From contig NZ_AYMJ01000003.1 of the NCBI RefSeq assembly GCF_000633255.1, positions 62,001 to 126,000 on the forward strand: DNA of 64,000 nucleotides. Reading direction: 5' to 3'. A model generated the notes under the pieces. The model made no database searches, had not been told where the DNA came from, and was given only the letters and a program-made list of their open reading frames with translations. A program made the position numbers and the translations under genes. Below, in pieces: positions 8,606 through 16,728 of the stretch. The number at the start of each line of letters is the position of its first letter. The first letter of the stretch is position 1. The DNA comes from Pseudomonas sp. H1h. Lineage in GTDB: Bacteria > Pseudomonadota > Gammaproteobacteria > Pseudomonadales > Pseudomonadaceae.

Positions 8606-9769
8606 ATGCTGTTGCCCATTCTTCTGTTGTCCGCTGCCGGATTCACGGTGCTGACCACGGAGTTCGTCATTGTCGGCCTGCTGCCGGCGATTGCCCGCGA
8701 CCTGGCGGTGACCATCCCGCAAGCCGGTCTGCTGGTGACTCTATTCGCGTTCACGGTAGCGATGTTCGGTCCATTCCTGACTGCCTATTTCGCCCGTTTC
8801 GAGCGGCGCAAACTGTTCATCACCATCCTGATCATGTTCGGCCTGGCCAACACCGTTGCGGCGCTGGCGCCGAACATCTGGGTGATGGCGATCGCCCGGT
8901 TGATCCCGGCGCTCGGCCTGCCGGTGTTCTGGGCGCTGGCCAGTGAAACGGCAGTGGACATCGTTGGTCCGGACTACGCCGGCCGCGCGATTGCCAAGAT
9001 CGGCTTCGGTATTGTCTGCGCCACGGTGTTCGGCATCCCGGTGGGCACGTTGATCTCCGATGCGTTCGGCTGGCGCAGTGCGTTTGCGATTCTGGCGGTC
9101 ATCGCCTTCGCCAAGGCCTTGCTGCTGTTTGTCTATCTGCCGAAAACCAGCCTGCATCAGCATCAGGTCAGCTTCGCCTCGCAGTTCAAGATCCTGCGCA
9201 GCCCGCTGATGATCGGCCATGTGCTGTTGTCGATCCTGGTGTTCAGCGGCATGTTCACCGCGTACACCTATCTGGCCGACATTCTTGAGCGTCTGGCCGG
9301 GTTCAACGGCACCGTGGTCGGCTGGTGCCTGATGGGCTTTGGTGCGGTCGGGCTGATCGGCAACTCGCTGGGCGGCCGCGCGGTGGATCGTCACCCGCTG
9401 GGCGCTTCAGTGCTGTTCTGCGCGTTCATGATTGCCGGCATGGTGGCGCTGGTGCCGAACATTCACTCGACATTGGGGCTGGCGGTTGCCATGGGCATCT
9501 GGGGCATCACCCAGGCCGCGCTGTTCCTGGTCAGCCATGTGCGTCTGATGAAAGCCGCACCCCAGGCGCCGGCCTTTGCCGCCTCGCTGAACATCGCCGG
9601 GGCCAACCTCGGGATCGGCCTGGGTGCGATGATCGGTGGCCGGGTGATCGACAGTGCCGGTCTGGGGTTTCTCGGGTTCGCGGCGGCCGGGTTCATTCTG
9701 TTGTCGGTCTTCCTCGCCATGGTGCTGATGACGCTCAAGCCGCGCGAAGCCAGCGCCCAGGTGTCATAA
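8606..9769 (+). CDS. MFS transporter, DHA1 (AraJ/YdhP-like) type
   Basis: A 387-residue, 12-helix drug:proton-antiporter-type permease. The first helix reads LSAAGFTVLTTEFVIVGLLP, as in AraJ-like arabinose/drug exporters, and the MFS loop motif between helices 2 and 3 is present as ARFERRK. The ATG is preceded by GGAG at a good distance. A TTG further upstream would add 18 hydrophobic residues and has no ribosome binding site. It converges on nhaR, the two stop regions overlapping by six bases. The substrate is unknown. Confidence 0.82.
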   Translation: MLLPILLLSAAGFTVLTTEFVIVGLLPAIARDLAVTIPQAGLLVTLFAFTVAMFGPFLTAYFARFERRKLFITILIMFGLANTVAALAPNIWVMAIARLIPALGLPVFWALASETAVDIVGPDYAGRAIAKIGFGIVCATVFGIPVGTLISDAFGWRSAFAILAVIAFAKALLLFVYLPKTSLHQHQVSFASQFKILRSPLMIGHVLLSILVFSGMFTAYTYLADILERLAGFNGTVVGWCLMGFGAVGLIGNSLGGRAVDRHPLGASVLFCAFMIAGMVALVPNIHSTLGLAVAMGIWGITQAALFLVSHVRLMKAAPQAPAFAASLNIAGANLGIGLGAMIGGRVIDSAGLGFLGFAAAGFILLSVFLAMVLMTLKPREASAQVS

Positions 9770-10663
9770 CGCAGTAAACAGTTCGCGTCGGGCACCTTCG
9801 GTAATCGCAACGATGCCGGGGTGCTTGACCTTGCGTTCCACCGAAATAGCATAGAACGACTCGGTCACCGCATCGGTCTGGCCAATCACCTCGACGCCGT
9901 ACTGGCGTTTGACTTCGTCGGCAATCACGCTCGGGCCGATGAAAATCCCGCTGCCCGATTGGCCGAAGGCCTGCATCAGGGCGCTGTCATCGAATTCCCC
10001 AACGATTTGCGGCTGAATCTGCTGCTCGGCAAACCAGCGCTGCAAACGGCTGCGCACCACGGTTTCGGCGCCGGGAATCAACAACGGCGCGCCACTGAGA
10101 CTGCGCGGGAAATCCTGTCCGTATTGCGCCGCCAACTGCGCGGTGGCGAAGAAACTGATCCCGCATTCCCCAAGCTTCTGGCTGTAGCCCTTGATGTCGA
10201 GGTGCGAGGGCATTGGGCTGTCGGAGATCACCAGATCCAGGCGCTGGATCGCCAGGTCCGCCAGCAGGCGTTCGAGTTTGTCTTCGCGACAGGTGATGCG
10301 CAGCGGCTCGTTGAGCTCCATGGTCGGCGCAATCAGGCGATAAACGATGGATTTGGGCACCACATCCGCCACCCCGACGCGGAACAGGATCTGTTGTTCG
10401 TTGGGCTGGGCACGCAGCATCAACTCCAGCTCACCGCCTAACTGGAACATCTGCTCGGCGTAGGGCAGGGCCTGGCGCCCGGCTTCGGTCAGTTCCAGTT
10501 GGCGGCCGACCCGTTGAAACAGTTCGATGCCATAGGTTTGTTCGAGCAGCGAAATCTGCCCGCTGATGGTCTGCGGCGTCAGGTTCAGCTGTTCGCAGGC
10601 GCGCACGATGCTGCCGGTCTTGGCGACCACCCAGAAGTAATGCAGTTGTCGGTAATTGAGCAT
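9764..10663 (-). CDS. nhaR: LysR-type regulator NhaR
   Basis: A 299-residue regulator. The N-terminal winged helix (LNYRQLHYFWVVAKTGSIVRACEQLNLTPQTISGQI) closely matches NhaR, which activates Na+/H+ antiporter and osmotic genes in enterics in response to Na+. The C-terminal effector domain is complete and the length fits E. coli NhaR (301). The MLNYRQ start is the family start; in-frame sequence upstream would add 36 non-homologous residues. No nhaA gene is adjacent, so it probably acts on distant targets or on the divergent small lipoprotein gene. Confidence 0.87.
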   Translation of the reverse strand: MLNYRQLHYFWVVAKTGSIVRACEQLNLTPQTISGQISLLEQTYGIELFQRVGRQLELTEAGRQALPYAEQMFQLGGELELMLRAQPNEQQILFRVGVADVVPKSIVYRLIAPTMELNEPLRITCREDKLERLLADLAIQRLDLVISDSPMPSHLDIKGYSQKLGECGISFFATAQLAAQYGQDFPRSLSGAPLLIPGAETVVRSRLQRWFAEQQIQPQIVGEFDDSALMQAFGQSGSGIFIGPSVIADEVKRQYGVEVIGQTDAVTESFYAISVERKVKHPGIVAITEGARRELFTAL

Positions 10664-10816
10664 CGCGCAATGGCCTCTGCGGGGAGAATGCTGGGTTCGT
10701 AAAAATCGAAGTATAGCCGCTAAAAATACGAATTTTCCTGAAGTGTTTGTCTCCCTAGAATGCCCAGCCATCGACGTGTGGTCTGTGACCCGGTCTGTTC
10801 ATTCGAAGGAAACCTC

Positions 10817-11059
10817 ATGAAATACACAATTCCAGCACTGATGTTTACGTCTTTACTGCTTATGGCCGGTTGCGACCAGGCCGAGAAAAGCGCTCAGCAG
10901 TTGATGGGCAAGGCGGCGGAAAGCGCCAAGCAGGCGATCGACGATACGCACAAAGCCGCTGAGCAAGCGCTCAGTGACGCCACCGGCGGCCTGATCGAGA
11001 AAAAAGAAGCACCGGAAAAAGACGCGGAAAAATCCGAATCTTCCTCCAAGACTATCTAA
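10817..11059 (+). CDS. Small lipoprotein, Ala/Lys-rich helical
   Basis: An 80-residue protein whose first 21 residues form a lipoprotein signal ending LLLMAGC, with the Cys as lipidation site. The mature part is a long Ala/Lys/Glu-rich amphipathic helix (KSAQQLMGKAAESAKQAIDDTHKAAEQAL) with a charged tail. AAGGAAA precedes the ATG. It is divergent from nhaR and 29 bases upstream of the TerC gene, so it probably shares that transcript. No enzymatic function is visible. Confidence 0.78.
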   Translation: MKYTIPALMFTSLLLMAGCDQAEKSAQQLMGKAAESAKQAIDDTHKAAEQALSDATGGLIEKKEAPEKDAEKSESSSKTI

Positions 11060-11088
11060 ACCGTCTTACAAAGAGTCAGGACTGACCC

Positions 11089-11838
11089 ATGGAATATCTG
11101 TTAGAACTCGCCGCCAGCCCCGCCGCCTGGGTTGCTTTGGCCACACTGGTGGTGATGGAAATCGTGCTCGGCATCGATAACCTGATCTTTATTTCGATCC
11201 TGACCAACAAGCTGCCCGTGCAGTATCGGCAGAAAGCCCGTCGTATCGGTATCGGCATGGCGCTGATCTTGCGTCTGGCCCTGTTGAGCACCATCGCCTT
11301 CATCGTCCAGTTGACGGAGCCTGTGCTCGACATTATGGGTCAGGCGTTCTCCTGGAAGGACATGATCCTGATCGCCGGTGGCCTGTTCCTGGTGTGGAAA
11401 GCCACGACCGAGATCCATCACAGCATGGACCCGGCGCCGCAAGACCCGAAAAGCGCTACATCGACCGTGACCCTCGGCTTTGCTGCCGCCATCGGTCAGA
11501 TCCTGATGCTGGACATGGTGTTTTCCATCGACAGCATCATTACCGCGGTGGGCATGACTGAACACTTGCCGATCATGGTGATCGCAGTGGTGGTCTCGGT
11601 GATGGTGATGCTGTTCGCCGCTGAGCCGCTGGCCAAGTTCATCAACGACAACCCGACAGTGGTGATGCTGGCCCTGGGCTTCCTGATCATGATCGGCATG
11701 ACGCTGATCGCTGAAGGCTTTGGCGCTCATGTGCCGAAAGGTTATGTGTACGCGGCCATGGCCTTCTCGGCAGCGATTGAAGTGCTGAACATGATGTCGC
11801 GCCGGGCGAAGCAGAAGAAACTGGCTGAGCACGTGTAA
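11089..11838 (+). CDS. TerC family integral membrane protein
   Basis: A 249-residue membrane protein of the TerC family (YgdQ-like). Seven hydrophobic helices are visible. The family acidic motifs are in place: [12 protein letters not shown] in helix 1-2 and [15 protein letters not shown] in the central helix. Members are implicated in metal (manganese or calcium) export or tellurium-related phenotypes. It follows the small lipoprotein gene at short distance and ends at a strong terminator. Confidence 0.88.
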   Translation: MEYLLELAASPAAWVALATLVVMEIVLGIDNLIFISILTNKLPVQYRQKARRIGIGMALILRLALLSTIAFIVQLTEPVLDIMGQAFSWKDMILIAGGLFLVWKATTEIHHSMDPAPQDPKSATSTVTLGFAAAIGQILMLDMVFSIDSIITAVGMTEHLPIMVIAVVVSVMVMLFAAEPLAKFINDNPTVVMLALGFLIMIGMTLIAEGFGAHVPKGYVYAAMAFSAAIEVLNMMSRRAKQKKLAEHV

Positions 11839-11854
11839 ACACCGTAAAGCCAAA

Positions 11855-11890
11855 AGCCCCTTGAACACTTGATGTTCAAGGGGCTTTTTT
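11855..11890 (+). terminator. Rho-independent terminator after the TerC gene
   Basis: A 13-base-pair perfect stem (AGCCCCTTGAACA / TGTTCAAGGGGCT) with a five-base loop, followed by a run of T. The A-rich left flank could also serve the minus-strand small membrane protein gene. Confidence 0.9.
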
Positions 11891-11912
11891 TATGGCGGGT
11901 GCATTTGAGGTT

Positions 11913-12080
11913 TCAGTGCGCGGTCGCGTGGCGGGCGCTGTGTTTTTGCGGTTTCTCGACCGCTGCAGGCGGCAGTGGGTGATGGTGGCGCCGGGCAATG
12001 CGCAGCACGCCCCAGAGCATGGCGGCGGCAACGGCCAGCCAGCCGGCTATCAACATTACGATGGTCATGGTCAGGCTCAT
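11913..12080 (-). CDS. Small single-span membrane protein
   Basis: A 55-residue protein with one transmembrane helix (TIVMLIAGWLAVAAAMLWGVLRIA) followed by a basic, His-rich tail (RRHHHPLPP, then QKHSARHATAH). The start is backed by GAGGAGG seven bases upstream. Positive-inside logic puts the tail in the cytoplasm. It has no recognised domain. It converges on the TerC terminator. Confidence 0.62.
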   Translation of the reverse strand: MSLTMTIVMLIAGWLAVAAAMLWGVLRIARRHHHPLPPAAVEKPQKHSARHATAH

Positions 12081-12314
12081 CAGTGCCTCCTCTTTGCCCT
12101 GCGTCGGGCACACACTTTTTCAATTTGCTCTGTTTCAGTGACAGTCTAGTCAATGAGGTGTTTCAGACTATTGACCAAAGGTCGGTGGTGACCAATCAGT
12201 TCGCTCTATGCAATCGATCGGTCTGCAGTTTAAGGCTATACCGCAGGCGTGCGCCGCCCTATGATCGCAGGCGTTGCCGGAACACGATGACCGGCGTCTG
12301 ATCAGAGAGTGACG

Positions 12315-12986
12315 ATGGTGCAGGTATTGACTCGATTGCGAGGGGCGTTGCTGGTGGCCGGTTGCATGGCCGTGTTGGCGGGGTGTGCGGGCAGTGTGGC
12401 GCCGCAGGTCAAGCGCTTGCCGGAGCGGGTCGAACTCAGCGGCACCTTCTATCGGGGTGAAGCCAACCAGAGTGGTCCGCAAGTGCTGGCCAGCCTGTTG
12501 TCGCAACAGGGCGTCATGATCACGCCCGGTCTGCTGGAGAAACCGCTGCATCTGCCAGGCGCGCAGGATCAGTTGCAGCAGAACCTGCAGAATCTTGCTC
12601 GCGAATACGGCATGGTGGTCTATCCGCTGGACAGCAACCTGCCGGCCTTGCTGACCCAGGTCGCGGCCGGTTATCCGGTGATGGTGCGTTTCAGCGAAGG
12701 CTCGGCGTTCTGGGCTGAACCGCGGTACGCAATTCTTTCCGGATATGACCGGCGCAAGCAGAAAGTGCTGTTGCGTGCTGGCATGAACCATCGTGAACTG
12801 ATGAGCTTCAGCTCTTTTGAGTCGGCATTCGAAAAGTCGGGCGGCTGGGCCGTGCTGATCCAGAAACCCTCGCAGATTCCCGCCGAGGTCGACCGCCAGC
12901 GCTGGCTCAAGGCTGCTGACGAGTTGGCGCAGGCCGGTCAGGAGCGTGAAGCGGCGCAAGCCAAAAAGGCCTTGGCCGCACATTAA
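12315..12986 (+). CDS. C39-type peptidase-fold lipoprotein lacking catalytic residues
   Basis: A 223-residue predicted lipoprotein (lipobox LAGC, Cys24) with the fold pattern of Pseudomonas C39-like papain-type lipoproteins. The region that is normally QCGPAALA reads QSGPQVLA, so the nucleophile Cys is Ser53, and the usual PHYxVVxGYD histidine block reads PRYAILSGYD, with Arg137 for His. Both catalytic positions therefore appear lost and it is probably a binding or scaffold protein. A C-terminal helical region (AADELAQAGQEREAAQAKKALA) resembles a TPR half. A GTG two codons earlier is an alternative start. It precedes two small acidic-protein genes. Confidence 0.72.
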   Translation: MVQVLTRLRGALLVAGCMAVLAGCAGSVAPQVKRLPERVELSGTFYRGEANQSGPQVLASLLSQQGVMITPGLLEKPLHLPGAQDQLQQNLQNLAREYGMVVYPLDSNLPALLTQVAAGYPVMVRFSEGSAFWAEPRYAILSGYDRRKQKVLLRAGMNHRELMSFSSFESAFEKSGGWAVLIQKPSQIPAEVDRQRWLKAADELAQAGQEREAAQAKKALAAH

Positions 12987-13000
12987 GTTCCGTTCGTCAT

Positions 13001-13026
13001 CTGCCGGGCACCCTCACGCCCGGCAG
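13001..13026 (+). terminator. GC-rich hairpin after the C39-type lipoprotein gene
   Basis: A nine-base-pair stem (CTGCCGGGC / GCCCGGCAG) with an eight-base loop just after the stop codon. The following T tract is poor, so it may be a weak terminator or mRNA-stabilising hairpin. Confidence 0.45.
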
Positions 13027-13074
13027 GCCTCTTATTGATAGAGCCCGAATGCGCGGGTGAATCAGGAGGCGAGC

Positions 13075-13281
13075 ATGGCAGATTCCCCATCCCCGAAAGG
13101 CCCACACTCAAGCGAGCATTCCTCCGGTCATGAGCTGGGCTTCGATCCGGATTCGCCGGACCTCGACGATCCCCAGGTAGACCCGGTCGGCCCGGCCAAG
13201 GCACCGAAAGACGTGCAATCCGACGAAGGCAGCAAGCGCCCGGCCAAACCGTATGACCCGTTAGCCGATCTGAAACCCTGA
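13075..13281 (+). CDS. Small acidic, disordered protein A
   Basis: A 68-residue protein with no hydrophobic core: Ser/His-rich start (MADSPSPKGPHSSEHSS), then repeated Asp-Pro units (GFDPDSPDLDDPQVDP) and a basic-acidic tail. AGGAGG lies seven bases before the ATG. It looks intrinsically disordered and soluble. It shares the motif DPDSP-x-x-DP with the gene that starts 13 bases downstream, so the two look like tandem paralogues in one transcript. Function unknown. Confidence 0.65.
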   Translation: MADSPSPKGPHSSEHSSGHELGFDPDSPDLDDPQVDPVGPAKAPKDVQSDEGSKRPAKPYDPLADLKP

Positions 13282-13293
13282 AGTGAGGTGCGT

Positions 13294-13500
13294 ATGAGTA
13301 CCGATTCCAGCTTCGACGATAAACATCCGGACAGTCTGCCGACCACGCCTGAAGAGGAGGTGGACCCGGTGCTGGACCCGGACAGCCCGCTGCGTGATCC
13401 GTTGGCTCGGCCTAATGTGCTGACGCCTGTGCATCATCGTGATCCGAGTGCCGGCGATGGCATTCCCGATGACGAGCAGATGCCGCTGCCCAATGACTGA
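13294..13500 (+). CDS. Small acidic, disordered protein B
   Basis: A 68-residue protein of the same style as the gene before it: Asp/Pro-rich (EEEVDPVLDPDSPLRDPLARPN), net acidic, no predicted secondary-structure core. The ATG is chosen over a GTG two codons upstream because GAGG sits at the correct distance from it. It shares DPDSP-x-x-DP with its upstream neighbour and is followed by a strong terminator. No known function. Confidence 0.62.
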   Translation: MSTDSSFDDKHPDSLPTTPEEEVDPVLDPDSPLRDPLARPNVLTPVHHRDPSAGDGIPDDEQMPLPND

Positions 13501-13512
13501 TGTGCAGGCAAT

Positions 13513-13540
13513 AAAAAGCCCCGACATGTCGGGGCTTTTT
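13513..13540. terminator. Bidirectional terminator, acidic-protein genes / pbpG
   Basis: A perfect 14-base-pair palindromic stem (AAAAAGCCCCGACA / TGTCGGGGCTTTTT) with no unpaired loop bases, able to stop transcripts from both sides. Confidence 0.9.
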
Positions 13541-13553
13541 ATTGTTTCGCGAA

Positions 13554-14492
13554 TTACTTGGAGGCTTCGACCACGCCGCTCTGGCGTCCCTTGAGGTTTT
13601 TCTCGGCCTTATATTGCTGCGCTACTGCCGGGACGCTGGTGCTGCGTCCGGTTTCCATCCAGCTGCGGATGCGGCTCGCGTCGGCGAAATGGGTGTACTT
13701 GCCAAACGCATCGAGAATCACCAGCGCGACTGGGCGGTTGCCCATCCGGGTCACTAGCACCAGGCAATGACCGGCCGGGTTGGTGAAGCCGGTTTTAGTG
13801 ATCTTGATGTCCCAGTCGGCCTTGTTCACCAGGTGATCGGTGTTGCGGAAACCCAGGGTGTAATTGGGTTTGCGGAACGACACGGTTTTTTCCTTGGTGG
13901 TGGTCAGCTCACTGAGGATAGGGTGCTTGCTCGCGGCCACCAGCAATTTGCTCAGGTCGCGGGCTGTAGAGACGTTGCGCTCGGACAGACCCGTTGGCTC
14001 AACGTAGTGCGTGTTGGTCATGCCCAGCGCCTTGGCCTTGGCGTTCATTGCTGCGATGAACGCGGCATAGCCACCCGGATAGTGGTGGGCCAGGCTGGCG
14101 GCCGCGCGGTTTTCCGAGGACATCAGGGCGATCAGCAGCATCTCTCGGCGCGGCAGTTCGCTCTTCAGTTTGACTCGGGAGAACACACCTTTCATTTCCG
14201 GGGTGTGACTGATGTCGACGTCGATCCATTCGTCCATGTTCTGGTGCGCTTCAACCACGACCAGTCCAGTCATCAGTTTGCTCACCGAGGCGATCGGCAC
14301 GATCACGTCCGGGTTGCTCGAATAGATGACTTTATTGGTCTGCAAATCCATAAGCAGGGCGCTGCCGGAGGCGATCTTCAGTTGCGAGGCATCGCGAGGC
14401 GCGGCGGTGGTTTCAGCGGCGTTGACGGTTGGCGTGACGAATGTGCCTGAAACAGCAAAAACCAGGCTCAGGATCGAAAGACGAATTTTCAC
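13554..14492 (-). CDS. pbpG: D-alanyl-D-alanine endopeptidase PbpG (PBP7-type)
   Basis: A 312-residue periplasmic penicillin-binding protein that cleaves D-Ala-mDAP crosslinks in peptidoglycan. The first 25 residues are a signal peptide ending VNA. The three serine-transferase motifs are intact: SVSK (Ser69, Lys72), SEN (Ser126-Asn128), and KTG followed by FTNPAGH. Length matches E. coli PbpG (about 310). It is a single gene between two terminators. Confidence 0.93.
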   Translation of the reverse strand: MKIRLSILSLVFAVSGTFVTPTVNAAETTAAPRDASQLKIASGSALLMDLQTNKVIYSSNPDVIVPIASVSKLMTGLVVVEAHQNMDEWIDVDISHTPEMKGVFSRVKLKSELPRREMLLIALMSSENRAAASLAHHYPGGYAAFIAAMNAKAKALGMTNTHYVEPTGLSERNVSTARDLSKLLVAASKHPILSELTTTKEKTVSFRKPNYTLGFRNTDHLVNKADWDIKITKTGFTNPAGHCLVLVTRMGNRPVALVILDAFGKYTHFADASRIRSWMETGRSTSVPAVAQQYKAEKNLKGRQSGVVEASK

Positions 14493-14674
14493 GCGGGCGA
14501 ACTCATAAAGGTTGGATATTCCGTTAGTTTGTAACGGGTTATTTCTTAGAAACGGCGCATTTTAGGAGTATGGCTGAAGAACTGTCGATGGTTGTTTGAA
14601 TGAGCTGAAAATCTCGTGAAAACGCCTGTAAAAAGAGGGGTTTCCGGCGAACGGTTAGTGTTTTTTCTCAGATA

Positions 14675-14700
14675 CAAAAAACCCCGCACAAGGCGGGGTT
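14675..14700 (-). terminator. Terminator of folD
   Basis: An eight-base-pair stem (AACCCCGC / GCGGGGTT). On the minus strand it is followed by a T tract, about 20 bases after the folD stop. Confidence 0.85.
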
Positions 14701-14722
14701 CTTTTACTGCTGAAAATTTGCC

Positions 14723-15577
14723 TCAGGCGTGCAGGGTTTCTGCTGCGTAGAGGGTATTTTCCAGCAGGCAGGCACGGGTCATCGGGCCAACGCCGCCCGG
14801 AACCGGAGTGATCCAGCCGGCGCGAGGCAGGGCGGTTTCGTACACCACGTCACCGACCAGCTTGCCGTCGTCCTGACGGTTGATGCCGACGTCGATCACG
14901 ATCGCGCCTTCCTTGATCCACTCGCCCTTGACCAGGCCCGGCTTGCCGGCGGCCACGACCACCAGATCAGCGCGGCCGACGTGGCCGGCCAGATCCTTGG
15001 TAAAACGGTGCGTGACGGTCACGGTGCAACCGGCCAGCAGCAGTTCCATCGCCATCGGACGACCGACGATGTTGGACGCGCCAACCACCACCGCGTCCAG
15101 GCCGTAAAGGTCCACGCCCGTGCTTTCCAGCAAGGTCATGATGCCTTTCGGGGTGCAGGGGCGCAGCAGCGGGATACGCTGGGCCAGGCGACCGACGTTA
15201 TAAGGATGGAAGCCGTCGACGTCTTTGTCCGGGCGGATGCGTTCCAGCAGTTTGGAGGCGTCCAGATGCTCGGGCAGCGGCAGTTGCAGCAGCACGCCGT
15301 CGATGGCCGGGTCGTCATTGAGGCGATCGATCAGATCGGTCAGCGCTTCTTGAGTGGTTTCGCAAGGCAGGTCGTAGGCTTGAGAGAGGAAGCCAACCTC
15401 CTCACAGTCTTTACGCTTGTGCGAGACATAAACCTGAGAGGCAGGATCGCTGCCGACCAGGATCACCGCGAGGCCGGGAGTGCGCAGGCCTTGCTGGCGA
15501 CGCTCGGCAACTCGTTTGGCGATCTGCTGGCGCAGGCTGGCGGCGATCGATTTGCCGTCGATTAGTTGTGCAGTCAT
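14723..15577 (-). CDS. folD: Bifunctional methylene-THF dehydrogenase / methenyl-THF cyclohydrolase FolD
   Basis: A 284-residue cytosolic enzyme that interconverts 5,10-methylene- and 10-formyl-tetrahydrofolate with NADP. The catalytic YVSHK (Tyr50, Lys54), the LPLPEHL and [13 protein letters not shown] folate-site blocks, the NADP-site [11 protein letters not shown] and the C-terminal [10 protein letters not shown] signature are all present. Length is standard. It is transcribed away from the tRNA cluster promoter region and ends at its own terminator. Confidence 0.96.
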   Translation of the reverse strand: MTAQLIDGKSIAASLRQQIAKRVAERRQQGLRTPGLAVILVGSDPASQVYVSHKRKDCEEVGFLSQAYDLPCETTQEALTDLIDRLNDDPAIDGVLLQLPLPEHLDASKLLERIRPDKDVDGFHPYNVGRLAQRIPLLRPCTPKGIMTLLESTGVDLYGLDAVVVGASNIVGRPMAMELLLAGCTVTVTHRFTKDLAGHVGRADLVVVAAGKPGLVKGEWIKEGAIVIDVGINRQDDGKLVGDVVYETALPRAGWITPVPGGVGPMTRACLLENTLYAAETLHA

Positions 15578-15708
15578 TGCGCGTGATTAACCATCGAGAG
15601 GGGAAAAAAAGAGAACGCATTCTCGCATGTCAGGCGGTGAGGGCAAAGGCGCTTGGTCAGCAAATTCCCCTAACTCCTTTAATTAAATGAATTTTTTTCA
15701 AAAAGGAT

Positions 15709-15735
15709 TTGACGACCTTGGGAGCGCTCTATACT
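15709..15735 (+). promoter_or_regulatory. Sigma-70 promoter of the tRNA cluster
   Basis: A -35 TTGACG and -10 TATACT separated by 15 bases, followed by a GC-rich TCGTCGC stretch reminiscent of a stringent discriminator, upstream of the Arg-His-Leu-His tRNAs. The spacing is short, but the boxes are the best in the region. Confidence 0.6.
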
Positions 15736-15852
15736 ATTCGTCGCACTTGTCGGGCACAGCCTAGCACTGGTTAAGAAGGTCGAGCGGAATTAACGTTCTG
15801 CAAGACTGGAAAGCATTTAGTTTGTAGTCCTTCAAGGGTACAGATTAATAAG

Positions 15853-15929
15853 GCGCCCGTAGCTCAGCTGGATAGAGCATCCGCCTTCTAAGCGGATGGT
15901 CGCAGGTTCGAGTCCTGCCGGGTGCGCCA
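15853..15929 (+). tRNA. tRNA-Arg (TCT anticodon)
   Basis: A 77-base cloverleaf with encoded CCA. The acceptor GCGCCCG pairs with CGGGTGC, the anticodon loop CTTCTAA carries TCT, and the T loop is GGTTCGAGTCC. It reads AGA codons. It is the first of four tRNAs. Confidence 0.97.
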
Positions 15930-15960
15930 TTAGGCAGCTTTGGCACAAGTAACGCGATAT

Positions 15961-16037
15961 GGTGGGCGTAGCTCAGTTGGTAGAGCACGGGATTGTGACT
16001 CCCGTTGTCGTGGGTTCGATCCCCATCGTCCACCCCA
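15961..16037 (+). tRNA. tRNA-His (GTG), copy 1
   Basis: A 77-base tRNA with the histidine-specific extra 5' G paired to the discriminator C (GGTGGGCG / CGTCCACC), anticodon GTG and encoded CCA. It is followed by a strong hairpin. Confidence 0.97.
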
Positions 16038-16044
16038 TATTTCG

Positions 16045-16076
16045 AAAGGCGCCAGATGTAACAGTCTGGCGCCTTT
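16045..16076 (+). terminator. Hairpin after tRNA-His copy 1
   Basis: A 12-base-pair stem (AAAGGCGCCAGA / TCTGGCGCCTTT) with an eight-base loop. The T tract is interrupted (TTTGCTTT), so read-through to tRNA-Leu or processing is possible. Confidence 0.7.
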
Positions 16077-16093
16077 GCTTTAAAGCTTCATCT

Positions 16094-16178
16094 GCGGATG
16101 TGGTGGAATTGGTAGACACACTGGATTTAGGTTCCAGCGCCGCGAGGCGTAAGAGTTCGAGTCTCTTCATCCGCACCA
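16094..16178 (+). tRNA. tRNA-Leu (TAG anticodon)
   Basis: An 85-base class II tRNA: acceptor GCGGATG / CATCCGC, anticodon TAG, long variable arm (CGCCGCGAGGCG), T loop GTTCGAGTC and encoded CCA. Confidence 0.97.
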
Positions 16179-16253
16179 ATTAAAGCTTCATTCATGCCGC
16201 AGGCCTGATGAAGTTCCGCAAGCAAGTCGAAAGGCTTTTTTGCAATGCAATAT

Positions 16254-16330
16254 GGTGGGCGTAGCTCAGTTGGTAGAGCACGGGATTGTGACTCCCGTTG
16301 TCGTGGGTTCGATCCCCATCGTCCACCCCA
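16254..16330 (+). tRNA. tRNA-His (GTG), copy 2
   Basis: Identical in sequence to the first tRNA-His gene, with the extra 5' G, anticodon GTG and encoded CCA. It lies within the second copy of the 120-base duplication. Confidence 0.97.
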
Positions 16331-16337
16331 TATTTCG

Positions 16338-16372
16338 AAAGGCGCCAGATTTAACAGTCTGGCGCCTTTTTT
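16338..16372 (+). terminator. Terminator of the tRNA cluster
   Basis: The same 12-base-pair GGCGCC stem as after the first tRNA-His, but here followed by an uninterrupted T6, so a stronger terminator. Confidence 0.88.
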
Positions 16373-16728
16373 GTTTTACGGCTTGTGGTTGGGTTGCGCA
16401 GGTTTCGGGCCGCAAGGGCAGGGCGTTTCGTCGTGTTCGTGGGCCTGGGATTATCGTGCCGACCGCCGGCCATGTTCACGGGATCGGCCGTCAGGGAGAT
16501 GGCGCGCAATGCTTCTATATATAGAAGCGGTTGAAGCAGAGCCCTGGCGTGATGATCTTTATTCGTCTTCGGGGTGGGGTGCATTGATGCATTCACACCT
16601 ATAAATGGCCTGCTGTTTTTTTACCCGTTTTCAGTAGGGTGACTTCTTGAGTTTGACCCACTAGAATGCATGCCCTTGATTCTGGGGTCGGAAACGGCCG
16701 GCTTACGTCTGTGCAACGAGGAATATCC
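16373..16728. other. Gene-free region upstream of tig
   Basis: I see no credible gene in this stretch. It contains an 18-base perfect palindrome (GCTTCTATATATAGAAGC, from 16511) and a possible tig promoter (GTGACT, 17 bases, TAGAAT) ending near 16667. The remainder shows no recognisable element. Confidence 0.5.

Larger units (their letters stand above)
15957..16369. repeat. Direct duplication of a tRNA-His plus terminator unit
   Basis: Copies at 15957-16076 and 16250-16369 are 120 bases long with a single mismatch in the terminator loop (TGTAACAG versus TTTAACAG). Each comprises ATAT, a whole tRNA-His gene and the GGCGCCAGA hairpin. They flank the tRNA-Leu gene. Confidence 0.9.

Noticed and set aside
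16373..16728. Integrated element remnant downstream of tRNA-His copy 2
   Set aside because: No integrase, phage-like gene or further copy of the tRNA 3' end is present in this stretch.
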